A stretch of 64,000 bases of DNA from Typha latifolia (Eukaryota; Streptophyta; Magnoliopsida; Poales; Typhaceae). Below the pieces are notes generated by a model. The model did no database searches. It saw only the letters and a list, made by a program, of their open reading frames with translations, and had not been told where the DNA came from. The stretch spans positions 8,680,001-8,744,000 of the forward strand of contig CM034106.1 in the NCBI GenBank assembly GCA_019914945.1, read 5' to 3'. Shown piece after piece: positions 26,719 through 50,410 of this stretch (position 1 is the first letter of the stretch; every line of letters begins with the position of its first letter). The position numbers and the translations under genes were made by a program.

Positions 26719-29299
26719 TGGGTTGAATGGTTGGAGTTCAAATGGGCTTGTTTTGTTTCGGATTTTGTTAGTAGAATTTTGGATTGGTTATGATCTCTTT
26801 TGCGGCTCTTTAATTTAAAACGTTCTTTAGGTAATTCGATTAAAGTTTGTTCTTTTGGTGAAAACTTCTTGATTCTTCATGTGGGATTTTTGAAATTTGT
26901 TGTGGGCTATATTTGGAATAATGTTACTCTGTTGGATTGTTTACCTTATTCCTACTTTCTTCTTTGTACTTAATAAGCTTTAGGTGGTTGCATTTTGTTC
27001 GTGGATAGAATTACTTATTCATAAGTAAGGTATTTCTTAAAATCTATTTTGTAAACCAACACTCATTTATGTCTATTCTAGTTTGTATAAGATAAGCCAC
27101 GTGATAAGTATTATGTGGACAAAATTTTATCATATTCCATATTAACTATACATATTCACAGTTCAGTAACCAAACACATTCTTACATAAACTTATACAAC
27201 TTAATTATTGCAATTTTATCTATGTTTTATAACTAAACAATAAAATGTAAGTAAAGTTATAGGGATATGTAATTTTATTTAAGATGTACATATAAAGTGA
27301 TCTTTAAAAAACCTTATACATGAACCAAACGAGCCCACTTTTAGTGTTTTCTTAGAGATTACATTCGCAGCTATTTTATCCATTTTATATTTTTGAATTT
27401 ATAGTAACTTCTGGATGCAGTTATATATATGGAATGTTAGATTGGATAATAGGTTCCTTCATTGGATTTTATTGATCATAGGTCCTGTCTTATGTTTCTT
27501 ACTTTCTTTCAATATAACGACAGGGTTCTTCATTATCATGGTTCTTTAGTAATTTGGTAATTTTATTTCCTTTCAGAGGTAGTCCGACCTTTTGGGTCTT
27601 CCAAGGCTTATCTCATTGTTGCTATTACTATAACGGATGACAACATTGTCACTTTTGTTGTTGTTCTACTTCACAATGTAAGATTCTTAAGTATGTGCAC
27701 AATAACCATTTCACAGGTGAAGGCTTTGCTGAGGGAAAAATATGCATCGGAGAATTGGAGGTTGTGGAAATTACACAGTTCCAGAGCATATGGAGTTGCT
27801 TTTCACCAAAGGAGAAGTGTAGAGGAGCTACATTCTATAAACCGTTAGAAGTACCTGATGGGTTTTACTGCCTCGGTCATTATTGTCAACCAAACAATCA
27901 ACCTTTAAGAGGCTTTGTTCTTGTGGCAAGAGAAATGGCTAATATCCCATCAAGTACTGGTATGCCAGCTCTTAGGAAGCCCCTAGATTATACTCTTGTT
28001 TGGAGTTCTGGTAGCTGGACAGAAGATGACAATGAGGAATGCTGTTACCTTTGGCTTCCATCACCCCCAGACGGTTACAGAGCTTTGGGCTGTGTGGTCT
28101 CCAAAGGACCCAAGAAGCCATCACTTGAAGCTGTTAGATGTGTAAGGTGCGATCTTACAGATGCATGCGAATCTACAGATATGATTGCAGATATGAAATC
28201 CATGTTCCCTGATTTCCCATGCAAGATTTGGAAAGTGAGACCTTGCCATCGTGGGATGTGGGGAAAAGGTGTCTCTGTGGGAACATTCACCTGCAGTACC
28301 AACTCGAGCATTGAAGATGAGATGAGCATTTCTTGCTTAAAGAACTTTGACTCCTCTTTGCATGCAATGCCAAACTTGCAGCAGGTCCATGCACTTATCA
28401 AGCATTATGGGCCTACTGTTTTCTTCCATCCAAAGGAGATCTACTTACCCTCATCTGTTTCATGGTTTTTCGAGAATGGAGTTACTTTACATAAACGAGG
28501 TGTCAAAATGGGAGAGGTCATACTTCCTGAAGGCTCCAATCTGCCTGCTGGTGGGGAAAATGACGGCAATTACTGGATAGATCTTCCTGATGATAACCGG
28601 AATGAGTATGTCAAGCAAGGGAACATAGACAGCTCCGAACTGTATGTTCATGTAAAACCTGCTCTAGGAGGAACATTTACAGATATTGCCATGTGGGTTT
28701 TCTGCCCATTCAATGGCCCTGCTACAATTAAGATTGGGGTGACAAACATCTCTATGAGCAAGATTGGAAGACATGTTGGAGACTGGGAGCATTTTACACT
28801 TCGAGTTAGCAATTTTACAGGTGAACTTTGGAGCATCTATTTCTCACAGCACAGTGGTGGTGTGTGGGTCGATGCTTGTGGCCTGGAATATATAACAGGT
28901 AATAAAGCAGTTGTTTATTCATCAAAAAGTGGGCATGCAAGTTTTCCACACCCTGGGAACTATCTCCAGGGATCTGAGAAGCTTGGTATCGGTGTGAGGA
29001 ATGATGCTGCGCGAAGTGAATTTTTGGTAGATTCCAGCATCAGTTATCAAATTGTAGCAGCAGAATATCTTGGAGATGCTATCACTGAACCATGCTGGTT
29101 GCAGTACATGAGAGAGTGGGGTCCGACCATCACATATAATTCAAAGTCAGAGTTAGACAGAATACTTGGCTTTCTACCAGTCAATCTTAGGTTCACTGTC
29201 GAAAATATATTTGATAGCCTTCCAGTGGAGTTGTATGGGGAGGAAGGGCCAACAGGGCCCAAGGAAAAGAATAACTGGGAAGGTGATGAGAGATGGTAG
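26567..29299 (+). CDS. DUF946 / VPS62-type protein
   Basis: 563 aa from two exons (26567-26675 and 27717-29299). Translation starts MDGWNWFCWNRG at 26567. The splice joins WPQ to GEGFAEGKICIGELEVVEI, exactly where the conserved N-terminal block of plant DUF946 proteins (FxLPxPIPxWPQGxGFAxGxIxLGELEV) runs on. Later family blocks are present: YWIDLPDD, HVKPALGGTFTDIAMWVFCP, IGRHVGDWEHFTLRVSNFTG, QHSGGVWVDA, VVYSSKSGHASFPHPG and LQYMREWGPTITYNSKSEL. The family resembles yeast VPS62, named for vacuolar protein sorting, but the biochemical function in plants is not established. It has no signal peptide or membrane segment. The intron opens with a (CT)17 run. Convergent with the ABCC transporter downstream. 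Confidence 0.9.
26681..26714. repeat. (CT)n microsatellite in first intron of DUF946 gene
   Basis: Seventeen CT units beginning 6 bp inside the intron, immediately after the donor GTGAT. A pyrimidine run this close to a 5' splice site is unusual in position but common as a microsatellite. Confidence 0.95.
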
Positions 29300-30768
29300 G
29301 ATTCATCTATATTGCTGCAGCCTTTTCAATTGTTCCATAAATCAAAGGTAGAGCATTAAATTGCTGGATGGTTCAAGAATTTGGGATTTCTTAATGAAGC
29401 AATCTCTGTGATAGCTAATGCCGATTTGTTGTGAGCCATTATATTGAAAGATAGAATCAAGGAATATTTCTAGTTGTTATTGGATACACATCTAATAGAG
29501 TAATAGGGAGCTTTAAGAAAGTTTTTGAAACTTAAGATGGAATGGTAACAAGCTGGCATTTTTTAAGCTTTTCTCAAACAAGGTCCCTCTTTTGTTCCTT
29601 TGGAGTGCAAGTGTGCAACACCCATTTAAATGGTTGTATGTAATGCAATTCCCTCTTGCTGTCTATATATGGTTAAGCTGAAATATTTCAATCCAGATGT
29701 AAGAAACTTATCTCTATTTCCTTCCATCATCTTTAAGTATCTCTTCTATACTTTCTTAAGATGATGTTGTTATAGTTTGTAAGTGGAAGGAATTCTTATG
29801 GCAATGTTTTGCGTTAACTGGGATGATTTGGCTTCGTTTGGAAAATTGTGCAGGTGCTTACACTTACTATTCTTGTGTTATCTTAGAGATCCTGTTCCTA
29901 TTACCCTTTTGACACAATTGTGTCGCTGAAGAAAGTAACTGATGATGAAAGGCCGCTGATGAAGTCATAGCTTGAGCTTCCAATATATTCCCATGTCCAA
30001 TTAAGCATACCTGCAAAGATTGCATAAATTTGGTACTTTTTTTTTTTCTCTCTAGAAGAGGGAACTTGATACTAATATTATATTAGACCATTGTGATTCC
30101 TGCAGGTTTCCTGTTTTGAGAAGAGATACATTTCATCAGTTGATGAACAACCTCAAGAGTGAATGGAACAAATAAAATCTCAAGTTTATATTACCCAATT
30201 TTTAGGACTATCAACCTGATATTAAAGCAAATTAATCCATGAGACACATTATAAGTCACAGAAATATAATTTTTTGAGTTGAGAAAATTTTATGGGCATC
30301 ATAAACTAATGTTATTCATCAGAAAGCAAGGAACCACTAGTAAATAACAAGAGATTATGCTTCTGCATAGCTTTCTCCCCTCGTTTGCAAATTGGTTAAG
30401 CACAGGCCTAAACAGTTCACCAGAAATTAACACAAACTGATGTCAAAAATGTTTTACACTTGTTCCTCAAACAGAAAATTGTGGCTCATCTTTGGAGCTC
30501 TTTATTTTTGCTTCGAACTCTAGGGAGAATTGGTGGTATACATTATATCCTCCACTGATGGGTACCAAATTTTATTCAGAAGAGTAGAATTTGCAATCCT
30601 TCCTTTATCTTCCTAATTCCATATGCACTGGTCAGGCAACTCTATGTACAAAGTTTCTTCCCACCAATCTCTGATTTGCTTCTATTCTGTGAGCAGAGTC
30701 ACCGGTAGGTAGATACCACTACTCTAGCCCGCTACCTATCTCAGTCTGCTCTCATCTTTGACATTGAG
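29300..30768. other. Convergent intergenic region
   Basis: Lies between the stop codons of the DUF946 gene (plus) and the ABCC transporter (minus) and should hold both 3' UTRs. No additional coding signal is supported. Confidence 0.5.
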
Positions 30769-41019
<10,251 letters not shown>

Positions 41020-41344
41020 TTTCCGGCGAGCTGAGGGGATCTGAGAAACTGGGCACCACTCGGAGAAGGTTCAAAAGTAATCCAAATGGGTTTATAGAGG
41101 TCGGCTACAGACATTTCGCCATCTGGGCAGTGCCCCAGAGGCGAGGAGAGAAATGGTGACAGGTTGCAGGTGGAAGAAGGAGAGGTGGGGGATTGTTTTA
41201 TAGCGAAGTGGGACACATTGCGTATGACAACAAAAGGGCTCCTCCTTTATCCCCCAAGAAACCTTTCACAACCAGACAAGATTAAAATTCGATACGAGAA
41301 ATCCAACAAAAGCCGAGCTTTACCGACCTTATAGAACCCTTCTT

Positions 41345-41472
41345 TTTCTTCTTCTTCTTCTTCTCCTTCTTCTTCTTGTATAGAACCTAACTCTACGACA
41401 CAACACAACAAAAGAGATAGCTTTGTATAGGGAAACAAGCTAGTGTGAGTAAGAGAGAGAGAGAGAGAGAGA
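41345..41472. repeat. (TTC)n and (GA)n microsatellites upstream of ABCC gene
   Basis: TTC-rich run at 41345-41377 and (GA)10 at 41453-41472, 330-450 bp upstream of the transporter start. GA/CT tracts are frequent in plant promoters and 5' leaders. Confidence 0.85.
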
Positions 41473-41740
41473 GGAGAAAATTGAAAATTCTACAAGGAAG
41501 AAAGGAGACGTTTTTATCTCCCCGCCTTTGGTGGATTGCTGTTGTTATGCCACCCTGGAATCAGGGAGCAAAGATGGCATCTTTATGACCTTGGCTTTCT
41601 GATTGATACATTGAATGGAGTGAGTGGGTTGAGGTTTGCCTATTTAATGCAAGAGCTCTGGGGAAGGAGAAGAGAGTATGAGAGCGATGCAAGGATTTGC
41701 AGATCCTATGCCTATGACCATATGCACCACTGCATGCCTC

Positions 41741-41769
<29 letters not shown>
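41473..41769. other. Distal upstream region of ABCC gene
   Basis: No gene supported. Ends with a TA microsatellite at 41743-41766. Confidence 0.5.
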
Positions 41770-41773
<4 letters not shown>

Positions 41774-42560
41774 ATAAAGAGGTGTGCATATGTCCCTTTT
41801 TTGTCTTGCATGTAGAATAATATTGATGGAGGAATATTACAGGCACCGAGTAAGGTTCTGGTATCTTCTTGCTTCCATATGTGAGGAGTTTATTATAAGT
41901 TTATTCCTGCTAGGAAAGGAACAGGAGTTTATTATAAGTTCATTCCTGCTAGGAAAGGAATAGGAATAGGAATATTTGGGTCTACATTTATTGACTAAGA
42001 AAGTTCTCATGATTTATTACTTGATATTCCAATAAAAAAATTTGGGTCCAATACCAACGTGTGTGATTCTGCTCCATCTCAGCGACATCCATGTTTGGCT
42101 CAAGCCAGGACTAATCCTCTTTTTTTTTAGTTTATTATCTCAGTTTTAGTTCAATAAATTTAATAATTTTTTATTAGAGCCAAGATTCTATCGGTTATGA
42201 ATCTCATTTATATTATTTGTCTCTATACTTGAGTGTAATGTACAAAGGCCACACATGAGACAGTTTTAAAGCATACTTGTACGTAATGTAGATTATCGAG
42301 TATGCGTGTACGCAAAGAAGGTCTCTAATATGCTACCCTACGATATGACTCCCATTTCGAGACATTTGCAATGCAAAATATTATTATTATTATTATTATT
42401 AACATTGATGTAGATATATGTCTTATATTTTCATAGAGAGAGAGAGAGAGAAGGATTCAACTTTGCTGAAGATAATTACAAAGCGTACTTAATTAGTAGC
42501 TAGTTTGTTTACAGGAAGTGCATACATCACTAGGAGTTGTAAAGTACTGTCTTCTTTTTC
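41770..42560 (+). repeat. Duplicated spacer segment, unit 1
   Basis: A segment of about 790 bp whose blocks recur in the same order and strand in unit 2. Examples are TAAGGTTCTGGTATCTT, AGTTTATTATAAGT, TATTCCTGCTA, AATATTTGGGTCT, CATTTATTG, TCTCATGATTTATTAC, AATGTAGATTAT and AAGGATTCAA. Inside unit 1 a 39-bp piece (GAGTTTATTATAAGT...CTGCTAGGAAAGGAA) is itself tandemly duplicated at about 41885-41961. A (TTA)n run occurs near 42383. No coding potential. Confidence 0.8.
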
Positions 42561-42569
42561 TAATTGAGA

Positions 42570-43536
42570 AAATATGAAGATGTGTCCCTTTTTGTCCTGC
42601 TTGTAGAATAATATCATTACAGACACTGGATAAGGTTCTGGTATCTTGTGTAAAGAGTTTATTATAAGTCTATTCCTGCTATCAAAGGGATAGGAATATT
42701 TGGGTCTGCATTTATTGCCTTATAACAAATTTCTCATGATTTATTACATGATACTCCAATTTAAAAAATTGGGTCCAATGTCCACTTGTTTGATCATGTC
42801 ATCAGTCAAGCTTTAAACTTTAGATTAATTAATTATCAATTTTATCGGATCCAAAATTCTCGAGAGATCCCACCTATTATTAATCTCGTTTGTATTACTT
42901 GTCTCGATACTTGAGGGTGATGTATGAGAGCCACACATAAAAAAGAGCAATAAGACATAATATACGTTATTATAATATTACTTGTGCGCAATGTAGATTA
43001 TTTGATATACGTGCATCTCATATGCAACTCCACAAAATAATTAATTTTTACATGTATGCAATATTATATTTTTTTCCTTTTCTTTCCAGAAAAGTTTTAT
43101 TATTTGTTTAAGAATTTTTATAAATCACACCATATATCTTATTTATTTTCTGAATCACACCACATTTTTAAGGTCTTTGTAATCCCGACCCCCTACTTTT
43201 TCTTTATAATTCTCATTTAACACTCTCCGTTAATTTGAACCGTACCGGTAAAAAGACATTTTGTTATAAGATATGAAATGATGTATAAATACCTAAATTA
43301 TACATGTCTTCTTCAGAGGAGGGGCGAAGAGGAGAAAAAATAACGGTAAGAATGTTTTAGTAATTTGATCGATAATAATTAGTCAAAATAACGTCAAAGT
43401 GTTAAACGATAATTATAGAAAAAAATGAGAGATGGAGTTATAAAATTATCAAAAACGAAATATGAATCATAAAATATATAAAATATACGGTGTCATTTAT
43501 AAAATACCCTTCTTTTTAATGTCTACGGTAGCTTGA

Positions 43537-43567
<31 letters not shown>

Positions 43568-43750
43568 GCATACTAGTTTGCATTTCCTTAAGGTATGAAT
43601 GTAGAAGTAGTCGTTTAAAGGAATTATCTTCCACCTTCCATCGTGAGAAGATTATCTCCAGTGAATTTGGAAAGGATTCAAAATTGTTAAAGATAATAAC
43701 ACAGCGTGCTTCATTATGAGCTATAAAGAAGGAAGTGGGTATATCATTTG
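42570..43750 (+). repeat. Duplicated spacer segment, unit 2, enlarged by an insertion
   Basis: Diverged direct copy of 41770-42560. The match is clear at 42570-43030 and resumes at about 43660-43750. The extra length between is largely accounted for by the foldback sequence at about 43113-43510. Confidence 0.75.
43113..43510. mobile_element. AT-rich foldback (MITE-like) element
   Basis: The left arm reads TTTTTATAAATCACACCATA and on through TTTATTTTCTGAATCA and CTCATTTAACACTCT. The right arm, read in reverse complement, gives TTTTATAAATGACACCGTAT, TATTTTATGATTCA and TTATCGTTTAACACTTT in the same order. The terminal inverted repeats therefore span roughly 140 bp, around a GAAGAGGAG-containing centre. 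No protein coding. I could not fix an unambiguous target duplication, so the ends are approximate. Confidence 0.7.
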
Positions 43751-46706
43751 AGGGGAGATTCTCCGGTAGATAGAGTATCTTGAACTAGATTTAGTTAACT
43801 TGGTGTTTGATTTTAATCTTGACTAAGAGTGTATTTATTATTTATAATTTAATGTGACGTAAAAAAATAAAAAAATATTAGTTTTAGAGAAAAACAAATG
43901 ATACTTAAATTTGATAGACGAAAATACTCTTTTCATATCATAATATAGTTATTATTATAATATTATAATATACGTATAGAGTCTATGAAGCAGTTATGTA
44001 GAAGAGACGGCAACTTGGTGACATGGATCGTTTTGTTTTTGGCGAAGGCTGCAATGAATCTAACCATTTGACTGAAGGGCTAAAGTTATTAATTCCAAAA
44101 TTTTACAAAAGAAGACAAAGTTAGAAGTCAATGCATGGCTCGGTTCTCAGAGATCTCAATCATATTTACTATTTACCGCCGCCAATTTATTAAATCGGAG
44201 TTAAACTTAACTAAATCTCTGAGTGAAATTAACTATATTAAAAAAGTTACGAAAATTTAGTCATTTTAGTTATAAGGGTGTTTTAGTTATTTTAGAAATA
44301 AAATATCTCTATTTAATAAAATATTATTATAATATTAGTTTAAATTTAACTAAGAGTATTTTTTTGTACATATTTATTAAATTATAAGGCTTGAATTTTA
44401 GATGGTAAAAAAATAGGATGTAAATCATAATTATATTATAAAATAGGATATACATTTTTCTGGTATTTAAATTGGACTTTACCTTTGTGAATGGGAAATT
44501 AGTAGGGCTCTTCTACCGGTAAAATAAAAGTTAACATATATTTTATTTTCAAAAAGAAAAAAAAAGAAAAGAGAAATAAAACTGTGAAATGTTTTGGATC
44601 TTGATTATTATGAAATATTATGCCTTAAGAAACAAAAAAAAACATATAATCTGTACTGTTCTAGTATTCGACAAAGATAAATACTATGATGTTTTAAATA
44701 GTTTAAGGAGTTTTTATTTAACAAAATAATGTCAACTATTCTGGAATACAGAGGTATTTAGATCTCACAAAGTTTTAGCCGATACACTTAAGCTATGTGT
44801 GTCGTTGAGTTATTACTCTAAACTAATTAAATCTTATTGAAATATTGTTCTAAGTCGTTGAATTGACGGACCGCTCCTCCAAATCAAGCCAGGCCGTCGA
44901 AAGAATTTACTTTATAAGTTCTCATCCAATCCTTATCGGTAGAAGAATATCCCAATAGTCACTCTCATATGCCTCCATAATAATAGAGAATAAATCCCAA
45001 CCTTAAATGTTGATGTCATCTCAGATTCTGATACTATTGTGTGCTTCGATCAATTTGTCCACCCTAATATAATCCATCCAGCAGCATATGTACTAAGATA
45101 AACTGGGAATAACTTTTGTGGATTGTAGAATATCTTCTAGCTGTACTCTTATAGAACTAGGACGATGAATAATCCTAATAAAAAATCCTCATATGGATAG
45201 GATAACTTTGAATGACCTAGTTCTAATGATCTAGAGTGCAGTAGATGGATAGATGATAGATAATAAAATTTTGACAACCGCTAGCTCGAATATCCTATCT
45301 GTTTGACAATCAATCAATAATGTAGGGTTTTCAACTATGCATGGCATTCTCCAATTAATAATACCTTTTAAATGCATTGGTCCCATAGAATCTTTTATAT
45401 AGATCATGGAGGATCCTTTTGCCACCCACAGTGACTGTGGATAGCTCTGTCCACTGTTTGAGGTTTCTTCGGTTGGCATCTAAGTGCCAAAAATGCAAAG
45501 AGAAAAAGATCTAGATGACAAGTACTGAAGGATATTCCTAGAGTCATACACAAACCTTTAATTTTTAAATTCTAATGCTATTTTTCTGGTCAAGACCATG
45601 TATTATTTCAAAAAATTTATACATCTGAATATGCTATATGGGCATTCTTTCAAACTTTGCCAGCAGAATTAAAATATTTGAATATTTTTATAACGAAGAT
45701 GCTATTTTACATAGAAGATAATGACTTATGAGATGTTCATGGGAATCAAATGTGTTATTAGGTCCCATGCAACTGGGATAAAAACTAGAGGGTTTACAAC
45801 TTTACCTAAATTTTTTAGGTTGATTTGGTTGGATTAATTCTAAATGAGTTAGAAATTAGAATGGTAGTATAAGCACAATTTAGGATACTTTTGTGGATAT
45901 AAATAAATCTTAAGAGTAAGAGTGGAGTATGATAGAGTGATTTATAAAGGTCCCAAATCTACGCTCATAAAAGCTTATCAGCTTTATCCAAACCCTAGTT
46001 CTCCTGGTCTCCAAGCCCATTTTGTCATGGGGATGAAGCCCAATATAAGGATGAAGTCCTCCAATACCCTAAAAATTTATAGATATATACTGCAAGTATG
46101 CTGTAAATTTGAGTAATATAAGTAGTTGTGTCTGCATTAAACTATCAAATGTTAATTGAGATGTTTACATAATTGCCACCGATTTTTTTTTTAAATGTAT
46201 ATTCTTGTTAGAATATAACATATAAAAAATACTGTTTTATAATTGTTTAATATTCTAAAATAGTTGGTGAATTATCACGGTAGTAGAGGTCGTGAGTTTG
46301 ATCACCCCATATTTAAATTAAGTACCAAAGTGCATCGAACCTAAAAATTGGGGAAAGTGTGAAGAAAATTTTAAAATCTAAAAACCATAGTTTTTCTACC
46401 GATTTAAGTTTTATTTTGAATAGTTGGTGAGTTAACAAAATTAATATTTTGCTTGAGGTTTAATAAGATTTCACCATCTCTTACTATGTCGGTAGATGAA
46501 TTATCTCTCACTTAATCCTAAATTAACTACAATAACTCTGAGTTAATCTGGCATCCTGTATATAATTAGCACGCCTTAGTTTTATCTTATGATGGCCACT
46601 TAGAGACCAACACCGAAGCTTTTGGCATCACAAAGTAAAGCTAAATGACATGTTAGCTTAGGTTACTTTGCATGCCTTATCCACCGACACGACACAAAAG
46701 CCTCCA

Positions 46707-46707
<1 letters not shown>
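43751..46707. other. Gene-poor AT-rich spacer
   Basis: No gene supported. Short open frames at 45231-45479 (minus) and 45922-46116 (plus) resemble no family I know and have no supporting context. The stretch 44.9-45.5 kb is less AT-rich than its surroundings and may be a transposon relic, but it cannot be assigned. Confidence 0.4.

Positions 46708-46779
<72 letters not shown>
46708..46779. repeat. Compound (TC)n(TA)n microsatellite
   Basis: TC run 46708-46755 directly followed by a TA run to 46779. It lies just downstream of the MYB stop codon, in or next to the 3' UTR. Confidence 0.95.
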
Positions 46780-46812
46780 GAGATAGCCACTAGCTAATAT
46801 ATTCCTGTATAA

Positions 46813-47753
46813 TTAATAGAAAGCAAGTACTTGATCTTGCACTGGAAACATGCCACGACACCTTCCATCGCCTTCATCGAGGTTCCACAAGCTCCCCCAG
46901 GAGCCGTCCTCGCTCGATCCATCGCTCATCGAGCCGCCATTGGCGTTACCTTGAAGGGTATAGGAGACAGGGTACATGAAATCCATGTCATGCATCACAT
47001 CGCTCTCTTGATCTTCCACTTGGTTCATGATCGATCTCTTTATATCTACCATCCGCTCTTGTGGCTCCTCCTGCTCCTCCTGTTCCTGCTCCTGCTGTTG
47101 TTGCTTGAAGAACTGAGCTCTCGCTCTTTCGACGTTCTTCGAGGGCTTATTCCTTTTGAAATGAGTCCTCCAGTAGTTCTTGATCTCGTTGTCCGTCCTT
47201 CCGGGGAGATTTCGTGCAATTGTAGACCACCTACATGATATAAAATGTTTTTTTGTTTATATATATATATATAATAATAATAATAATAAGAAAAAAAGAA
47301 GATACATATATAGTTAGCTATATAATTCATTCATAAGTTGTAGGCTTTAGTCTCCACCTGTTTCCCCACAAGGCATGCAGCTCAAGGATTATGTTCTCCT
47401 CCTGAGGAGTAATCTTGCCTCTCTTGAGATCAGGCCTCAGGTAATTCACCCACCTAAGCCTACAACTCTTCCCACTCCTTCTTAACCCTTAAAAAAAAAC
47501 AAAGAAAGATCGAAGACAAAAATTCATACAAACCAAAGAGATGATCACCAAGTTTTGTTACTTTAACTCCTAAAGCTAGACCCAATATATATAGTGGATA
47601 AATTTAGTTACCTGAGAGCTTGGAGACAGAGTTCCACCTCCCTTCACCATGGTTGTTGACATGGTGTATTAGGAGCTTGTCTTCTTGCGCAGTCCATGGA
47701 CCTTTCCTCCACTCATCCTCTGGACTACTTGGCCACCCACATCTGCCATCCAT
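46813..47753 (-). CDS. R2R3-MYB transcription factor
   Basis: Nuclear DNA-binding protein of 229 aa from three exons (47612-47753, 47358-47487, 46813-47230). The introns are at the two positions typical of plant R2R3-MYBs. R2 has tryptophans at 20, 40 and 60 ([44 protein letters not shown]). R3 has Ile73 in place of the first Trp, as is normal, with Trp92 and Trp111 ([31 protein letters not shown]). The C-terminus has a Gln/Glu-rich run (about 129-147) and an acidic tail ([17 protein letters not shown]) that could activate transcription. The bHLH-interaction signature of R3 is absent. The R2R3 sequence resembles the small stress- and development-related MYBs (MYB59/48/27 or MYB108/62 types). 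I could not place it in a subgroup. Confidence 0.92.
47257..47289. repeat. (TA)n(TAA)n microsatellite in MYB intron 2
   Basis: TA run followed by ATA/TAA repeats within the 127-bp second intron of the MYB gene, where a large part of the intron is repeat. Confidence 0.85.
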
Positions 47754-49899
47754 AGCACCACTGAATCTGCTACAACTCTTTTGGCTCTTGGTGATTAGAA
47801 TTTAGACGTTTCTCCCTCTCAGTGAGACAAATGGCTCAATTCATGTATTGCTGCTGTTGTTGTTGGAGGATATTTATGCCCATGGTAAACTTATCAATAT
47901 GTCAGTCCTTGTCAGGAGCATCCCATCCAACTTCCACTCATTTGTTGTAGGATGAGTTTACTAGAATGCCATCCGTGTGGAGATAGAATGACATATTTTT
48001 TTGCAGCAAACTGGGTTAGCTGATTGAAGAAGCTTCGTCCAGCACCAAATTCTTTTTTCTTTTTGATTCTCATCTAAGCTCGAAATAATATGGTCGGAAA
48101 TGAAACACAATGGTTGTCATTCTTTAGATGTAGCTATATATCCACATCCATCAAAAGCTAGCTCACTATGTTGTGCTTGAGTCGACTTGGAGTCAACTCT
48201 TACCATGAGTATTTACTTGTCGGAAAATATCTTTTCTCAGACATAAAAAAGAATAGAATAGAATAGAATAGAATAGAATTTGTTTCATTTCAAATCCCAT
48301 GTACCCAGGATCCCTAGATCAAGCTTGAAATGAAATTAATTTTAAAAATATAAGTGATAAAATTAAATTTAAATTACGCATTTTTTAAGCCGAGGCTTAA
48401 TCCAAAGATATAAGAAGAAGTCATTTAGATGTTGATCTAGAAATTAGTATTAATAATATGTATTATGTGTGATATAATGTTAAATGTTATATTATTATTT
48501 TTGTTTCATTCCAACAATGATGACACACGTGAAATAATTCTTTTCATAAAATTGACATCGGCGACACGTGTCAATCATCCAAGAACTCGAATCCCGAAAA
48601 CCTTGGAGGGTATTTCGGGAAAAAGAATTCCCAAGGCCATCGATCGAATCGGATCGATCCCCCGGAGCATTTCCTAGTGACATAATTAGTAGTTCAAAAG
48701 TTGGTACGGACCACTTGCCACACCTCCACGTACCCCCGCTCTCGCTTTTATAGTGTCGTAGGCTTTAACGGCACTCACCCAATCACCCAAAGTGACCAAA
48801 AGGAGAGCTACACGTAATCTAAGCCAATATAGAGTATAGTGGATATATATATATATGATATATATGGGGTTTTTGTTCCTCTTGATAGAGCCCCCACATA
48901 ACCAATGCCTAATCACCACATTAGTATCTCTTAATTAATAATTAATTCATGGTCATTAACACTCTTTGTTTATTGTCAAGGATGCTTGTTTCCGAATGCT
49001 ATATCATGAAAGCATGAAGATAATTTATTTATTTTAATATTTTTTACGCGTGCGGCGATGACTTAAACGCATCGCAATGCCCACACCTAACACATTTGCA
49101 CAAATAATTGAGAGAGGCATGAAACTATATATATATATATTTTTATTAAGTAGTGGTTAAAGAGTGTAATTAAGTTCTAAGGACAGTGTTCGGAGGAAAG
49201 GAGCTTTAGGTGGAACATCTTCTTTTTGAATCAATACATTCTAAAGAAATTGGGGATGAAGTGTGTCATTGCTTCTAAAAGAAAGAAGCTACTATATATA
49301 ATGTTATATTTTCTTGATCAAGGAATTATCAATCATCCATACATACCGATGAGAACTTTTGGTTTGTACCATTAGGACAAAGATAGTTAAAGAGATTCTC
49401 TAAATTTTTTTTTTAAAAGGCAAAGGCAGGATGAAGAATATTAGAGTACTCTGGAACATGCATGTGTGTGGACAATAATGAGGGTATTTCTAAAGTTGTA
49501 CTAGAATATATCATGCAAAAACCTAGATGCCAACAAGGAGTTACATATGACCCGACAAAAGCCTATCTTGTTTACTTATATTTATTTTAATTTTCTTTAT
49601 ATTAACGTAAGAGAGCTTATATGGTATAAATTATTTTAGTGTTTAGTTGTATATAATAAAGTTTGTAATAATTATACTTCATGTGATATAAAATTGAAAT
49701 GTTAGTTTGACCGATAACTAAAATTTTATAGTAATGAATGCATGAAAAGAAGAAAGAGAAAAAAGAGAGCGAGTAATTGAAATGATAGTTTATTAGAATA
49801 ATATGTTTTTAAGTATAAAATAGTAATTGATAAATATAAAAGTAATAAATTAAAGAAGAGAGTAGAGAGAAGTATGTATTATCATACTAGTATAAATGT
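47754..49899. other. MYB upstream region and AT-rich spacer
   Basis: Should hold the MYB promoter. A GAATA pentanucleotide array lies at 48251-48279. A G-box/ABRE-type ACACGTGT lies at 48564-48571 with a TTGAC W-box core about 13 bp from it, roughly 0.8 kb upstream of the MYB start. TA microsatellites lie at about 48846-48863 and 49124-49142. No other gene is supported. Confidence 0.45.
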
Positions 49900-50361
49900 A
49901 GGTACTTATTTACTTGTTGTTGTGCCAGTATAAGGTGGTTTAAAGTATAATAAGTATATTCATATTTCATGAGTGAATAAAGGTATTAAAACGGGATGCC
50001 ACTTTCTTAGCCATTAGATGATTATATATATATATATATATATTCATTCTTGAGGCAAAATATACATCCAATATCTCGGGAGTAATAACATATATAATTT
50101 TTTAACAAAAAGGTACTGCTGATTTATAAAATTGAAGAGTACAAAGTAACTCATGCTTCTAATTGTATGGAACAAAGAACAAGTAGTGGAAATGGTTGTA
50201 TCCCAGGATTTGCCTTGCTTTGATTATCAAGATAAAATTAATGTACTTTTTTTCATGTTGTGCTAGTATAAGGAGGCTCACAGACAAAATAACTTTATTC
50301 ATACTCCACGAGTAAACAAGTTAATTAAAAGAGTAGGATGTCTCTTTCTTAGCTATTAGCT

Positions 50362-50410
<49 letters not shown>

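Noticed and set aside
45231..45479. An 82-codon minus-strand frame
   Set aside because: No start context, splice partners or family resemblance; it could be part of a transposon relic, but this cannot be supported.
45922..46116. A 64-codon plus-strand frame with proline-rich composition
   Set aside because: No homologous family recognised and no gene context.
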